A stretch of 64,000 bases of DNA, from assembly GCA_938030705.1 (NCBI GenBank), contig CALHIR010000047.1:1-64000 (forward strand), in the 5' to 3' direction. The DNA is from Candidatus Poseidoniaceae archaeon. GTDB taxonomy: Archaea; Thermoplasmatota; Poseidoniia; Poseidoniales; Poseidoniaceae. Of this stretch, positions 16,385 through 24,403 are shown one piece after another. The notes under the pieces were generated by a model, which was not told the DNA's origin, ran no database searches, and saw nothing but the letters and a program-made list of their open reading frames with translations. How positions within the stretch are numbered: position 1 is the stretch's first letter; each line of letters starts with the position of its first letter. Made by a program: the position numbers and the translations under genes.

Positions 16385-18148
16385 ATGGAGATACTGAAAT
16401 CTGAAATCCAAGACCTTGTTGAGGCCGCCGTAGAGTCCTTGGGGGTCAATTCAAGTTTAATCGAACGGATGCTCCAGCCAGCACGCGAGGCTGACCAAGG
16501 CGACCTCTCGCTTCCCTGTTTCCCCTTCGCCAAGGCCCTCAGCATGTCGCCCGTGGCCATTGCAGAACAAATCAAAGACGCCATGGGAGAACACGCAGCC
16601 ATCGATGAGGTGAACGCCGTCAATGGCTACCTGAACATCCGTGCTGACCCGGCTTGGTTGGCAGGTCGCCTGCTTAGCGGCGATGTTCGCCATGCCGCCA
16701 ATGGCTCACGAAGAGAAGTGCTCATTGAACACACCTCGGCCAATCCAAACGGACCGTTCCATGTTGGACGGGCTCGAAACGCTATCTTGGGCGATACACT
16801 CGTTCGCTTGCATCGCCTTTGGGGCGATACCGTCACGGCAGAGTATTACGTGGATGACATGGGAAAACAGGTGGCTGTTCTCGCATGGGCCCTCGAGAAC
16901 ATGTCCGCAGATGATGTGGAAGGTTTGCTTTCTGAACGAGAACCTGCCAACCCCCAATGGGTGGACAAGGCCGATCACCAACGGGTGAGATGGTACCAGG
17001 CGGCTCAGTTGTTGCGAAAAGAAGGCGAACAGAGCGAAAGCATTGAGAAGGCCATTGGTGAGCTTGTTCACGCAAGTGAACACGGCGACGAAGAAGTCCT
17101 TCAGTCCTTCCAAAGCGCCTACCAGCCCGTGCTCGACGGCATGTTGGAGACACTGGGCCGGCTTGGCATTGCCTTTGACCGTTTTACCAAAGAATCGGTT
17201 TTTGTCACCAACGGTGATGTAGCGAATCTCATGGAAACCCTGGGCTCGTTGGAAATCAACGGCGTAGCAGACAACGGTGCCCAATTTTTGGATTTAGGAC
17301 AACGTGGCTTGAAAGGGAAAACAGAGTTCTTCTACCGTCGCGGCGATGGTTCATCGCTCTACGCCACACGGGACATCGCTTACCATCGCTGGAAATGGAC
17401 GCAATGCAATGAACTGATCAATGTCCTTGGCGAGGATCATAAACTGCAGGCCCAACAAGTCGGGCTCACCCTTGAGGAACTTGGAGACCGCCGACCGGAA
17501 GTGATGTTCTATTCATTCATCAAACTCCCCGAAGGAAAAATGTCCACTCGGCGGGGCAACGTGGTGTTCATGGACGACCTGCTAGAAGAAGCCCATGCAC
17601 ACGCTGTTGAGGTCCTCAAAGAACGGAGACCCGATCTTTCCGCTGAAGCGATGGCCACCATTGCGGAGGCGGTGGGTACCTCCGCTGTCCGGTTCAACAT
17701 CATCAGCGTCAGCCCAGAGAAAGGATTCACCTTCCGATGGGAAGACGCCTTGAGTTTCGAAGCAGGTTCCGCGCCTTTCATCATGTACAGCCATACCCGA
17801 GCATGCTCAATTCAGCGCAAGGTAGTGGAGGTAGATGCTGCGTTCCTGGAAAACAACCGAACGCCTGCTGTTCCCGACGAAACGATGCCGGACGGGTTGG
17901 TCCAATTGCTGCGTATGCTGGCTGTTCATGACGACCGACTGGCCAAAGTGGTGAGAGAACATCGACCCAATCTTTACGCCGAATATCTCTTGCAACTTTC
18001 AACAGCCTACAACTCGTTCTATAGAGACTGTTATATTCTTGATGAAGGAAAAGTAGACCCGTTTTATTTTGCCGTTTCCGAACTTGCTCGAACCACGCTC
18101 AAAGAGGGCATGATTGGGCTTGGCATTGTGCCACTCGAAACGATGTGA
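16385..18148 (+). CDS. argS: Arginyl-tRNA synthetase
   Basis: 587 residues. Class I synthetase with an N-terminal Add1 domain, the HIGH-type motif as HTSANPNGPFHVGRARN (near residues 115-130), a KMS-type motif EGKMSTRRGN (near 384) and the C-terminal anticodon-binding DALR domain ending GLGIVPLETM. The HVGR version of HIGH is common in archaeal ArgRS. It is downstream of prf1 in the same direction and overlaps nothing. Confidence 0.95.
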   Translation: MEILKSEIQDLVEAAVESLGVNSSLIERMLQPAREADQGDLSLPCFPFAKALSMSPVAIAEQIKDAMGEHAAIDEVNAVNGYLNIRADPAWLAGRLLSGDVRHAANGSRREVLIEHTSANPNGPFHVGRARNAILGDTLVRLHRLWGDTVTAEYYVDDMGKQVAVLAWALENMSADDVEGLLSEREPANPQWVDKADHQRVRWYQAAQLLRKEGEQSESIEKAIGELVHASEHGDEEVLQSFQSAYQPVLDGMLETLGRLGIAFDRFTKESVFVTNGDVANLMETLGSLEINGVADNGAQFLDLGQRGLKGKTEFFYRRGDGSSLYATRDIAYHRWKWTQCNELINVLGEDHKLQAQQVGLTLEELGDRRPEVMFYSFIKLPEGKMSTRRGNVVFMDDLLEEAHAHAVEVLKERRPDLSAEAMATIAEAVGTSAVRFNIISVSPEKGFTFRWEDALSFEAGSAPFIMYSHTRACSIQRKVVEVDAAFLENNRTPAVPDETMPDGLVQLLRMLAVHDDRLAKVVREHRPNLYAEYLLQLSTAYNSFYRDCYILDEGKVDPFYFAVSELARTTLKEGMIGLGIVPLETM

Positions 18149-19264
18149 TCATACATCTTGACGGTACCAACCCTCTGGCAATTCCATCGGATTGTTTGGC
18201 TGAGCAGCCTTGACTTTGCGTACGATTTCCAAACGCATGGCGTCCAGCCCGACGTTTTCTGTGGCTGACAAACACACGCGACCTTCTCCATCCACCAATA
18301 ACGGAAGTTCCGGCTCCCCTTCACTTCCTTGGTCCCGCCACGCCTCTTCTTCGGCCCTTACCGCATCCCACATCGGCGGTAGAGGTTGGAGCAAGTCGGC
18401 CTTGGAACTGACCAGCATCAACTCCGTTTCGGGCAGGAGGGTTCGCACTTCTTCAAGCAGGTTCATCTGCTCCTCGTAAGGGGTGCCGCACGATTCGCTT
18501 TCATCAACGAGGAACAACACCAAAGAACCAACGTTTTCCAAAGCCGCAATGGCCTGCATCTCAATGTGATTTCGCTCCTCCATCGGTCGGTCGAGCAAAC
18601 CGGGTGTGTCCACCATTTGGTATTGAAGACGGCGATGAATAAAGTGTCCAACGTGAATTTGTTTGGTCGTGAACGGGTAGTGGTTCACCTCCATTTTACC
18701 TGTACTCAGGGCCGAGATAAAAGCCGACTTTCCGACATTGGGTGCACCACACACAACAATACAAGGCGAGACAGGGTCAACTTTTGGTAGGCGTTTAAGC
18801 GTCTCACGTGCTTCGCTTAACCATTTCAAGGAAGGGCCAACTTGACGCATGATGGATGAGATTCGCCCGTAAGCTTCACGTCGTGCGTCATGCATCAATT
18901 CCGTTCGACCGGTTCGGATGATTTTCTTGGCGTTCTGGGATGCGATGCTGAGCACTTGTTTTGACGCCCATTGAAGCGTCGCCAAATTTTTCCGGTACTC
19001 GTCACAGCCCACGCACGCGTCGATCATGGCGACGTCAAACAAGGGCGATTGGTCAAGTGAAGGCCAAGCAGCGACCAATTCCTGAAATTCTGTGGCGATG
19101 ATGTCTGCCGCAGTTTGGACCATTCGAGTCATTTGCTTGCGCACCCGGAATACACGGTCGGGGTCGTCAACGCGGTCGGCTGCCTTCTTCGCACGTGAGA
19201 AGGCCTTGTCGAGGACCTCGTCCTCCAATAAGACCGTACTCAGCGTGCGCCAGGAGACCTTCAT
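18149..19264 (-). CDS. NOG1-family GTPase
   Basis: 371 residues. An N-terminal helical NOG1 region of about 165 residues precedes a GTPase domain with P-loop GAPNVGKSAF (near 172), switch YPFTTKQI, DTPGLLDRP and a G4 motif SSKADLL in place of N-K-x-D. Family members assist large ribosomal subunit assembly. The tail is short. It converges with argS at 18148/18149 without a gap. Confidence 0.9.
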   Translation of the reverse strand: MKVSWRTLSTVLLEDEVLDKAFSRAKKAADRVDDPDRVFRVRKQMTRMVQTAADIIATEFQELVAAWPSLDQSPLFDVAMIDACVGCDEYRKNLATLQWASKQVLSIASQNAKKIIRTGRTELMHDARREAYGRISSIMRQVGPSLKWLSEARETLKRLPKVDPVSPCIVVCGAPNVGKSAFISALSTGKMEVNHYPFTTKQIHVGHFIHRRLQYQMVDTPGLLDRPMEERNHIEMQAIAALENVGSLVLFLVDESESCGTPYEEQMNLLEEVRTLLPETELMLVSSKADLLQPLPPMWDAVRAEEEAWRDQGSEGEPELPLLVDGEGRVCLSATENVGLDAMRLEIVRKVKAAQPNNPMELPEGWYRQDV

Positions 19265-19374
19265 GCCTGTTCCTCAACGCTGTCCCGCCGTCATCCCTTG
19301 ATGAAGTATCCCGTTGGGAAACGGGTTCAAAGGACAAAGGTGAGGTTCATGTACGCTCGCCGATTGGTTGAAAC

Positions 19375-19815
19375 ATGGCGAAGAAGAAAACCACGACCCT
19401 TCCTGACTGGGCCCAATCAATGTGGGAAGAAATGGGGTCACCCAAGTTGGATGACCTCAAATCTGTTCACAACGGCGACCTCCTCGAGCGACGGCAAGGC
19501 CTGCGAAGGGATGACTTTGTGGAGATCCACTTGGACGTCCAAGCCTTTGCCAACCCAGAGGATGCCTTTCTGCGAGGGCGATTGATCTCCTCGGGAAAAT
19601 CGAGTTTGGAAATTCTGACCGAAGACGGTCGCTGCGAATTCATCTCCAGAAACGTCATTGTCAAGATGGTCTTGGTCGCCCACACACGACCGGCTTACAT
19701 CGACGATGAAGAGTTGCTCGCCTTTGAGCGAGAAGACATGAAGCGACGCTCAAAGTTGCATGAAAAGGTCGAGAAGGAAACCAAAGGAAACGACGACTCT
19801 CACCTTTGGGGTTGA
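19375..19815 (+). CDS. Hypothetical protein, beta-rich core
   Basis: 146 residues. A short N-terminal helix, then a core (DFVEIHLDVQAF ... LRGRLISSGKSSLEILT ... CEFISRNVIVKMVLVAH) with strand spacing reminiscent of an LSm-like or Sm-like barrel; this is only a visual impression. The C-terminus is highly charged. It starts a run of three small genes (this, pterin dehydratase, ferredoxin) spaced by 4 and 2 nt, so they are likely one operon. Confidence 0.72.
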   Translation: MAKKKTTTLPDWAQSMWEEMGSPKLDDLKSVHNGDLLERRQGLRRDDFVEIHLDVQAFANPEDAFLRGRLISSGKSSLEILTEDGRCEFISRNVIVKMVLVAHTRPAYIDDEELLAFEREDMKRRSKLHEKVEKETKGNDDSHLWG

Positions 19816-19819
19816 TTCC

Positions 19820-20065
19820 ATGACGCATCCGGCCGGCTGGACCGAACTTGAAGGCCGCCTTATGCGTGAATTCTCCTTTGACAACTTCCTTCAAGCCAAG
19901 GACTTCATTGACGAAGTCAGTCGCCTGTGTGAGGCTCAGCAACACCATGCAGAACTTCATTTTGGTTGGGGCTATGCTGTGGTCGAGACCTACTCTCACG
20001 ACACCAACAGCATCACCCAGCGAGATATTGATTTGGCTTCCGCCATCAACACACTCGAGGCCTAA
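19820..20065 (+). CDS. Pterin-4a-carbinolamine dehydratase-like protein
   Basis: 81 residues from ATG 19820. It has the family pattern of a FxNFLQAKDFIDEV helix, QQHHAELHFGWGYAVVETYSHD (the H-H ... H signature region) and a final helix ITQRDIDLASAIN. The enzyme dehydrates 4a-hydroxytetrahydropterin, or serves as a transcription or molybdopterin-related factor in prokaryotes. It is slightly short at the N-terminus compared with the usual 95-100 residues. Confidence 0.85.
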   Translation: MTHPAGWTELEGRLMREFSFDNFLQAKDFIDEVSRLCEAQQHHAELHFGWGYAVVETYSHDTNSITQRDIDLASAINTLEA

Positions 20066-20067
20066 CC

Positions 20068-20406
20068 ATGCCGGTTGACCCCAAAGGCAGAACTGAACCG
20101 GGATTCACTCGGCACGCTTTCATCTGTGGGCACGAGCGACCGGAGGGGGCGGCTCGGCCATCATGTGGGTCAAAAGGAAGCCTCGACCTTATGCGTCAAA
20201 TGAAAACTCGGGTCAGGGAACACACCGATGAGAACATACGGGTACAGAAATCTGGATGTTTGGACCATTGTGAATTTGGCCCCACTTGCGTGGTTTATCC
20301 CGAAGGCGTCTGGTATGGACTGACTTCCGAGCAGAGCCTTGAGGCCCTGCTGAACCATTTGTTGACCGGTGAGGTTGATGAAAACCAAACGCTGAAGATG
20401 GAATGA
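20068..20406 (+). CDS. Thioredoxin-like [2Fe-2S] ferredoxin
   Basis: 112 residues. Cys20-x12-Cys33 and Cys64-x3-Cys68 form the cluster-binding pattern of thioredoxin-like ferredoxins (FICGHERPEG...SCG and KSGCLDHC), followed by GPTCVVYPEGVWYG. The protein would carry electrons in the cytoplasm. It starts 2 nt after the pterin dehydratase. Confidence 0.88.
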   Translation: MPVDPKGRTEPGFTRHAFICGHERPEGAARPSCGSKGSLDLMRQMKTRVREHTDENIRVQKSGCLDHCEFGPTCVVYPEGVWYGLTSEQSLEALLNHLLTGEVDENQTLKME

Positions 20407-20817
20407 TCAGAGTTTGACCGGCCGGGTGGCACCGCAGGCTTGACACTTGAGCAGCGTGGTACGGTCTTCCTTCACGAAGTGCGTGTCTGGAGCGCTGCAC
20501 TGACTGCATTTGATGTAGGTGTTGACGTAGTTTGCGATCGTTCCTTTGATTCGCTTAGGAGGAATTCGCCCCTTGAACCGGGCGCGTGGCCCGTCCCGAG
20601 AACCGGAAGTACCGAGTTCGTTGAGAATGTACTGATAGACATGGTTTTCATCTCGGTCCATCATGGAGACGACTTCGTTAAAATTTCGAAAGATGGTGTT
20701 GGAACCTTCAATCATGATCTGTGGAGCAGGGAGTCGCCACCGCGAACGAGAGGAAATCTCCTCGGGAATGTTTTCACGGGCTCGGTCGAGAAGGCTCTCA
20801 TAGTCAAAGTCGGCCAT
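20407..20817 (-). CDS. eif2b: Translation initiation factor aIF2 subunit beta
   Basis: 136 residues from ATG 20817. An N-terminal helix, the central fold (IEGSNTIFRNFNEV ... LGTSGSRDGPRARFKGR) and a C-terminal zinc ribbon (CSQC ... CQACGA) with YVNTYIKC in front are diagnostic. It is part of the aIF2 complex that brings initiator tRNA to the ribosome. It is divergent from the GfcR-type gene across a 100-nt gap. Confidence 0.95.
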   Translation of the reverse strand: MADFDYESLLDRARENIPEEISSRSRWRLPAPQIMIEGSNTIFRNFNEVVSMMDRDENHVYQYILNELGTSGSRDGPRARFKGRIPPKRIKGTIANYVNTYIKCSQCSAPDTHFVKEDRTTLLKCQACGATRPVKL

Positions 20818-20916
20818 GTTTTTCCCCCGGGCCTTCCTCCCTTCAAGACTTTCCCTCAGGGCCTGCAAACAGGAAAGCATTGATGAGCGTTCCACGGCAG
20901 GGATGATTTGAGCAAC

Positions 20917-21501
20917 ATGGTCCTGAGCATCGAAGAACTCAAAGCACTTGCATCCAGCCTCATGAAAGAAGGGTTGAACACTCAACAAATTGCTGATGAA
21001 CTCTCCCTGTCCCAAGACACCATCACGTGGCTTCTTTCCGGAACGGGTGAAAGCGACCGCCCCAGCGATGTTCGCATCGGTTGGCGCACCTTGGGTGTAC
21101 GGCCTCAACGCATTGCTGCCGTAGGCTCCATCATGGCCGATGTCGCCGATGAGGAAATCGGCTACGATAGCATCGATACAGTGGTTGGCATATCGATCAA
21201 CGGAATCGCCTTTGCCTACGAAGTCGCCCGTGTTCTCGAATCCGACATGACGGTCTTCCGAACCACCGACGAAGGCGAAGGAAGTGGCTCATTGTCCAAC
21301 AAGTACGGCCAAGTCGCTGGGAAGCGAGTGGTCATCATTGACGATGTGCTCTCTTCGGGGAAAACCTTGTCGAAAACCATCCAGTCGATTCGTGCTGCGG
21401 GTGGCGAGGTCGTTTTGGCCATTGTATTGGTGAACAAGACCACGCGGAACGAAATTGACGACGTTCCCCTTCGTGGTCTCATCCGAGCCGTCGCTGTTTG
21501 A
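20917..21501 (+). CDS. gfcR: GfcR-type HTH regulator with phosphoribosyltransferase fold
   Basis: 194 residues from ATG 20917 (a TTG at 20908 is possible). An N-terminal helix-turn-helix (LNTQQIADELSLSQDTITWLLSG) is fused to a PRTase domain with the PRPP loop VVIIDDVLSSGKT. This fusion is the archaeal orotate-PRTase-like family including haloarchaeal GfcR, which activates central sugar-metabolism genes in response to metabolite binding. Its targets here are unknown; rpiA in the window is a possible one. Confidence 0.87.
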   Translation: MVLSIEELKALASSLMKEGLNTQQIADELSLSQDTITWLLSGTGESDRPSDVRIGWRTLGVRPQRIAAVGSIMADVADEEIGYDSIDTVVGISINGIAFAYEVARVLESDMTVFRTTDEGEGSGSLSNKYGQVAGKRVVIIDDVLSSGKTLSKTIQSIRAAGGEVVLAIVLVNKTTRNEIDDVPLRGLIRAVAV

Positions 21502-21511
21502 GGTGAGTCTG

Positions 21512-23110
21512 ATGCACTGGAGCGACGTGATGGCCAAGCGTCTCGCCGAACGAGGCGACCAACACATCGTCGCCACCGGCATTACCCCAAGCGGTGAATT
21601 TCACATCGGTCATCTCAGGGAAATACTGACCGGGGACATGATCGCTCGTGCCGCTCGGCGAGCGGGCATGGACGCAGAACTGGTCTTTGTCGTGGACAAC
21701 GCCGACCCCCTACGAAAGGTCTACCCGTTCTTGGATGCGAGTTATGAGGCCTTTATTGGACATCAACTTGGCTCCATACCAGCTCCCGATGCTGAAGGCA
21801 AGCCGGATTGGGACCGTTTTAACAACGAAGGCTGGAGTTATGGCGACCACTTCTTGCAGCCTTTCCTGGAAGCTCTGCGCCAAATTGGCGTCGTGCCTCG
21901 ACTCTTGCCCAATTTAGAAGCCTACAGAGCAGGCAAATTCAGCAAAGCGGCAAAGGTTGCCTGCGACAACCCCCACGCCATTCGTGAGATCATTGAACGA
22001 GTTTCTGGGAGAGAACTTCCCGATGATTGGTTTCCTTGGCAACCGCTTGATTCCAAGGGTTCGTTGGACGGAACCGTCATCACCGACTATGAATACCCGC
22101 TGGTTCACTGGACAGACAGCCACGGCCAAAGTGGTTCATCCGACATCGAAAAAGGCGAAGGTAAACTTCCCTGGCGCCTTGACTGGCCTGCGAAATGGGG
22201 GTTCAATCAAATCACATGTGAACCCTTTGGAAAAGACCACGGAGCAGCCGGTGGCTCATACGATACCGGGAAGGAAATCGCCCTCCTGTTTGGTCATGAA
22301 CCACCTGCTCCCCTCACGTATGAATGGATTAGCCTGAAGGGCAAGGGAGCCATGTCATCTTCTTCAGGGAACACCGTTGGCCCGATGGAAGCCTTGCGGT
22401 TGGTTCCACCTGAAATCCTTCGGTTCCTCGTGGCCAATTCAAAACCAAGTAAGGCTATAGAATTTGATACTGGGATGGGTTTGGTCAATCTTGCTGACGA
22501 GTACGAGCGGCTCACAGCCCGGGACTTTGACACCGAGATGAAGGATGAAAACCTCAGTCGGCGAAAACAGGTTCAAATCGAAGACGCCAAGGTGGCGCTT
22601 GAGCTGTCTGCCATCCATGAGCAAGAGAAGCCTTCTGCCACTTCAATCAGTTTCCGACACATGGCCCTGCTGGCTCAAATCAAACCCAACGATGAGGATG
22701 TTTGGGCCAGTTTGAGAGATTCGGGAGGACCTCCTGAGCCTACGCCTCAACTGGAAGACAGGTTGAAACGAATGCGTGCGTGGATCGCTTCCGAACACTT
22801 TCCCGAGGACATGCGAATCAACATCTGCCAATCGCCGGACAAGGAGGCCATGGAACATCTCAATGACCTGCAACGGCTCGTCCTGGTTCACCTCAACGAA
22901 ACCCTCGGGGAAGCAATCTGGACAGCCGACGGAATCACAGCAGCTTTCAAAGCAGCAGGCCAAGCGGCCGAGGTTGGCATGAAAGACGTCTACAGGGCGT
23001 GCTATGCCTTGTTTATGGCGGCTGAACGGGGGCCAAGACTTGCTCCCATTCTCGCAAATTGCAACCGAGGGGATATACTCGAATTGGTGAACATAGCCTT
23101 GGAAACCTAG
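21512..23110 (+). CDS. lysS: Lysyl-tRNA synthetase, class I
   Basis: 532 residues from ATG 21512, preceded by GAGGTGAG. HIGH motif at about residues 31-34 (SGEFHIGHLREIL), KMS motif as GAMSSSSGN near 280, and the archaeal class I LysRS layout with a helical C-terminal domain. It is unrelated to the class II LysRS of most bacteria. The start lies 10 nt after gfcR, so the two are probably co-transcribed. Confidence 0.95.
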   Translation: MHWSDVMAKRLAERGDQHIVATGITPSGEFHIGHLREILTGDMIARAARRAGMDAELVFVVDNADPLRKVYPFLDASYEAFIGHQLGSIPAPDAEGKPDWDRFNNEGWSYGDHFLQPFLEALRQIGVVPRLLPNLEAYRAGKFSKAAKVACDNPHAIREIIERVSGRELPDDWFPWQPLDSKGSLDGTVITDYEYPLVHWTDSHGQSGSSDIEKGEGKLPWRLDWPAKWGFNQITCEPFGKDHGAAGGSYDTGKEIALLFGHEPPAPLTYEWISLKGKGAMSSSSGNTVGPMEALRLVPPEILRFLVANSKPSKAIEFDTGMGLVNLADEYERLTARDFDTEMKDENLSRRKQVQIEDAKVALELSAIHEQEKPSATSISFRHMALLAQIKPNDEDVWASLRDSGGPPEPTPQLEDRLKRMRAWIASEHFPEDMRINICQSPDKEAMEHLNDLQRLVLVHLNETLGEAIWTADGITAAFKAAGQAAEVGMKDVYRACYALFMAAERGPRLAPILANCNRGDILELVNIALET

Positions 23111-23188
23111 AGGGATTACCCGAGGTAAAAAGAGAGAGGTTTCCGAGGCCATTCCATCACACCCTTCAAAAGGTGTAACCTCTGTTCC

Positions 23189-24373
23189 ATGTCCATGGGA
23201 GGAGTTTACTGTCCAACCTGTGAGGCAGGCGTAGAAGTCACTGCTACCTTTTGCCTCTCCTGTGGCCATGATTTGACAGCACAGGGACCCATCACCGCCA
23301 CCGGCCACGACCTAAATCAACTGAAGGACGTGATTCGTCTTCGCGATGACCTTTCTATGGCGGAAAAATTTGACATGATCGCACGTGTCGAAGACGGTGC
23401 AGACCCAATCGCACTTGGCATTGCCGCCGCCGCCGATGATGGCGACCTGCCCGCTGAACAGACCGGGCCGTCCCCCGCGGCCGGTGATGTCGCTCCAGCG
23501 TTGCAAAACGCCACGTGGGACAGCACAGCGGCAAACGCAGCCATCGAATTGGCGACCGAAGGGTCCAAAGTCAACGACATGAAGAAGGCCGGCGTGTTTG
23601 AAAAAGAGGACGAGACCTTTGTTGAAGCCATGAACTTGGGCCGGAAAGCCACGCTTGAGTTGCTCAAGGTGTCCCAAGGTTTGGTCCTCCCTGCCAATGA
23701 GGCGTTGCAGAGCGTCCCCATCATGCAACCCCCCAACAAAAGTTTCTGCCCGAAATGTGGGTCCGACATTCACGCCAACGCCATGCTTCAATGGAGGAAG
23801 TGGAGCGACACCTCAACCGAGGTGCTGACCATGCAACTTGAAGCCGCCATGCGGACGTCGCTGATGCATCTGTCTGCATCGTATCGAGACAAGATTCAAG
23901 ACCTTCAAGACCAACTTTCTGACGCTAAGAAAGCCGTTGAAGGAGCCAAGAAATCGGCCCCTGTACCTGCAAAGGCAAATGAAAAGAAGGACTCGAAAGA
24001 GAAGGGCGAAGAGAAGAAAACGGGGAAGGCTGCAGCCGCTACCAAAGCAGCACCAAAGAAAACCAATGCTGCTCCAGCCAAACCAAAATCGGGAGGCCTC
24101 TTTGGGGCGAAGAAGCCAAAAAAGACCTACGAAGGCGAACCCGGGGGCAAAGCCGAGTGGTTCTTGGAAGAAGCGCTTGACACGGTTTACGACCCGCACG
24201 GCACCGGCAAGCCGGTGAAAGGTGCCATGATTCTCGCTCGCTCATCCGAAGGCAACGTCAGGGTGCGTGATGTCATTCGTATTTATGCGGTTGAGGGCGA
24301 GGAAGGCATTTCCGACCTCGCATGGACGAGCCCACTGACCAAGTACCTCATCGAAGCGTATGACGCTTGCTGA
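23189..24373 (+). CDS. Zinc-ribbon protein with Lys/Ala-rich linker, unknown function
   Basis: 394 residues. An N-terminal double-knuckle zinc ribbon (YCPTC ... FCLSCGHDL), a helical middle, a second partial ribbon (FCPKCGSD), a coiled helix, then a 90-residue Lys/Ala/Pro-rich linker and a C-terminal folded block (KAEWFLEEALDTVYDP ... LTKYLIEAYDAC). Soluble; resembles lineage-specific proteins without assigned role. The start could be the ATG at 23195. The exporter gene follows after 30 nt. Confidence 0.75.
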   Translation: MSMGGVYCPTCEAGVEVTATFCLSCGHDLTAQGPITATGHDLNQLKDVIRLRDDLSMAEKFDMIARVEDGADPIALGIAAAADDGDLPAEQTGPSPAAGDVAPALQNATWDSTAANAAIELATEGSKVNDMKKAGVFEKEDETFVEAMNLGRKATLELLKVSQGLVLPANEALQSVPIMQPPNKSFCPKCGSDIHANAMLQWRKWSDTSTEVLTMQLEAAMRTSLMHLSASYRDKIQDLQDQLSDAKKAVEGAKKSAPVPAKANEKKDSKEKGEEKKTGKAAAATKAAPKKTNAAPAKPKSGGLFGAKKPKKTYEGEPGGKAEWFLEEALDTVYDPHGTGKPVKGAMILARSSEGNVRVRDVIRIYAVEGEEGISDLAWTSPLTKYLIEAYDAC

Positions 24374-24403
24374 AGCCAACGGTTTTCCCAAGCACCGAGC
24401 GGA

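Noticed and set aside
16730-16790. HVGR instead of HIGH in ArgRS as an anomaly
   Set aside because: This variant is usual in archaeal arginyl-tRNA synthetases.
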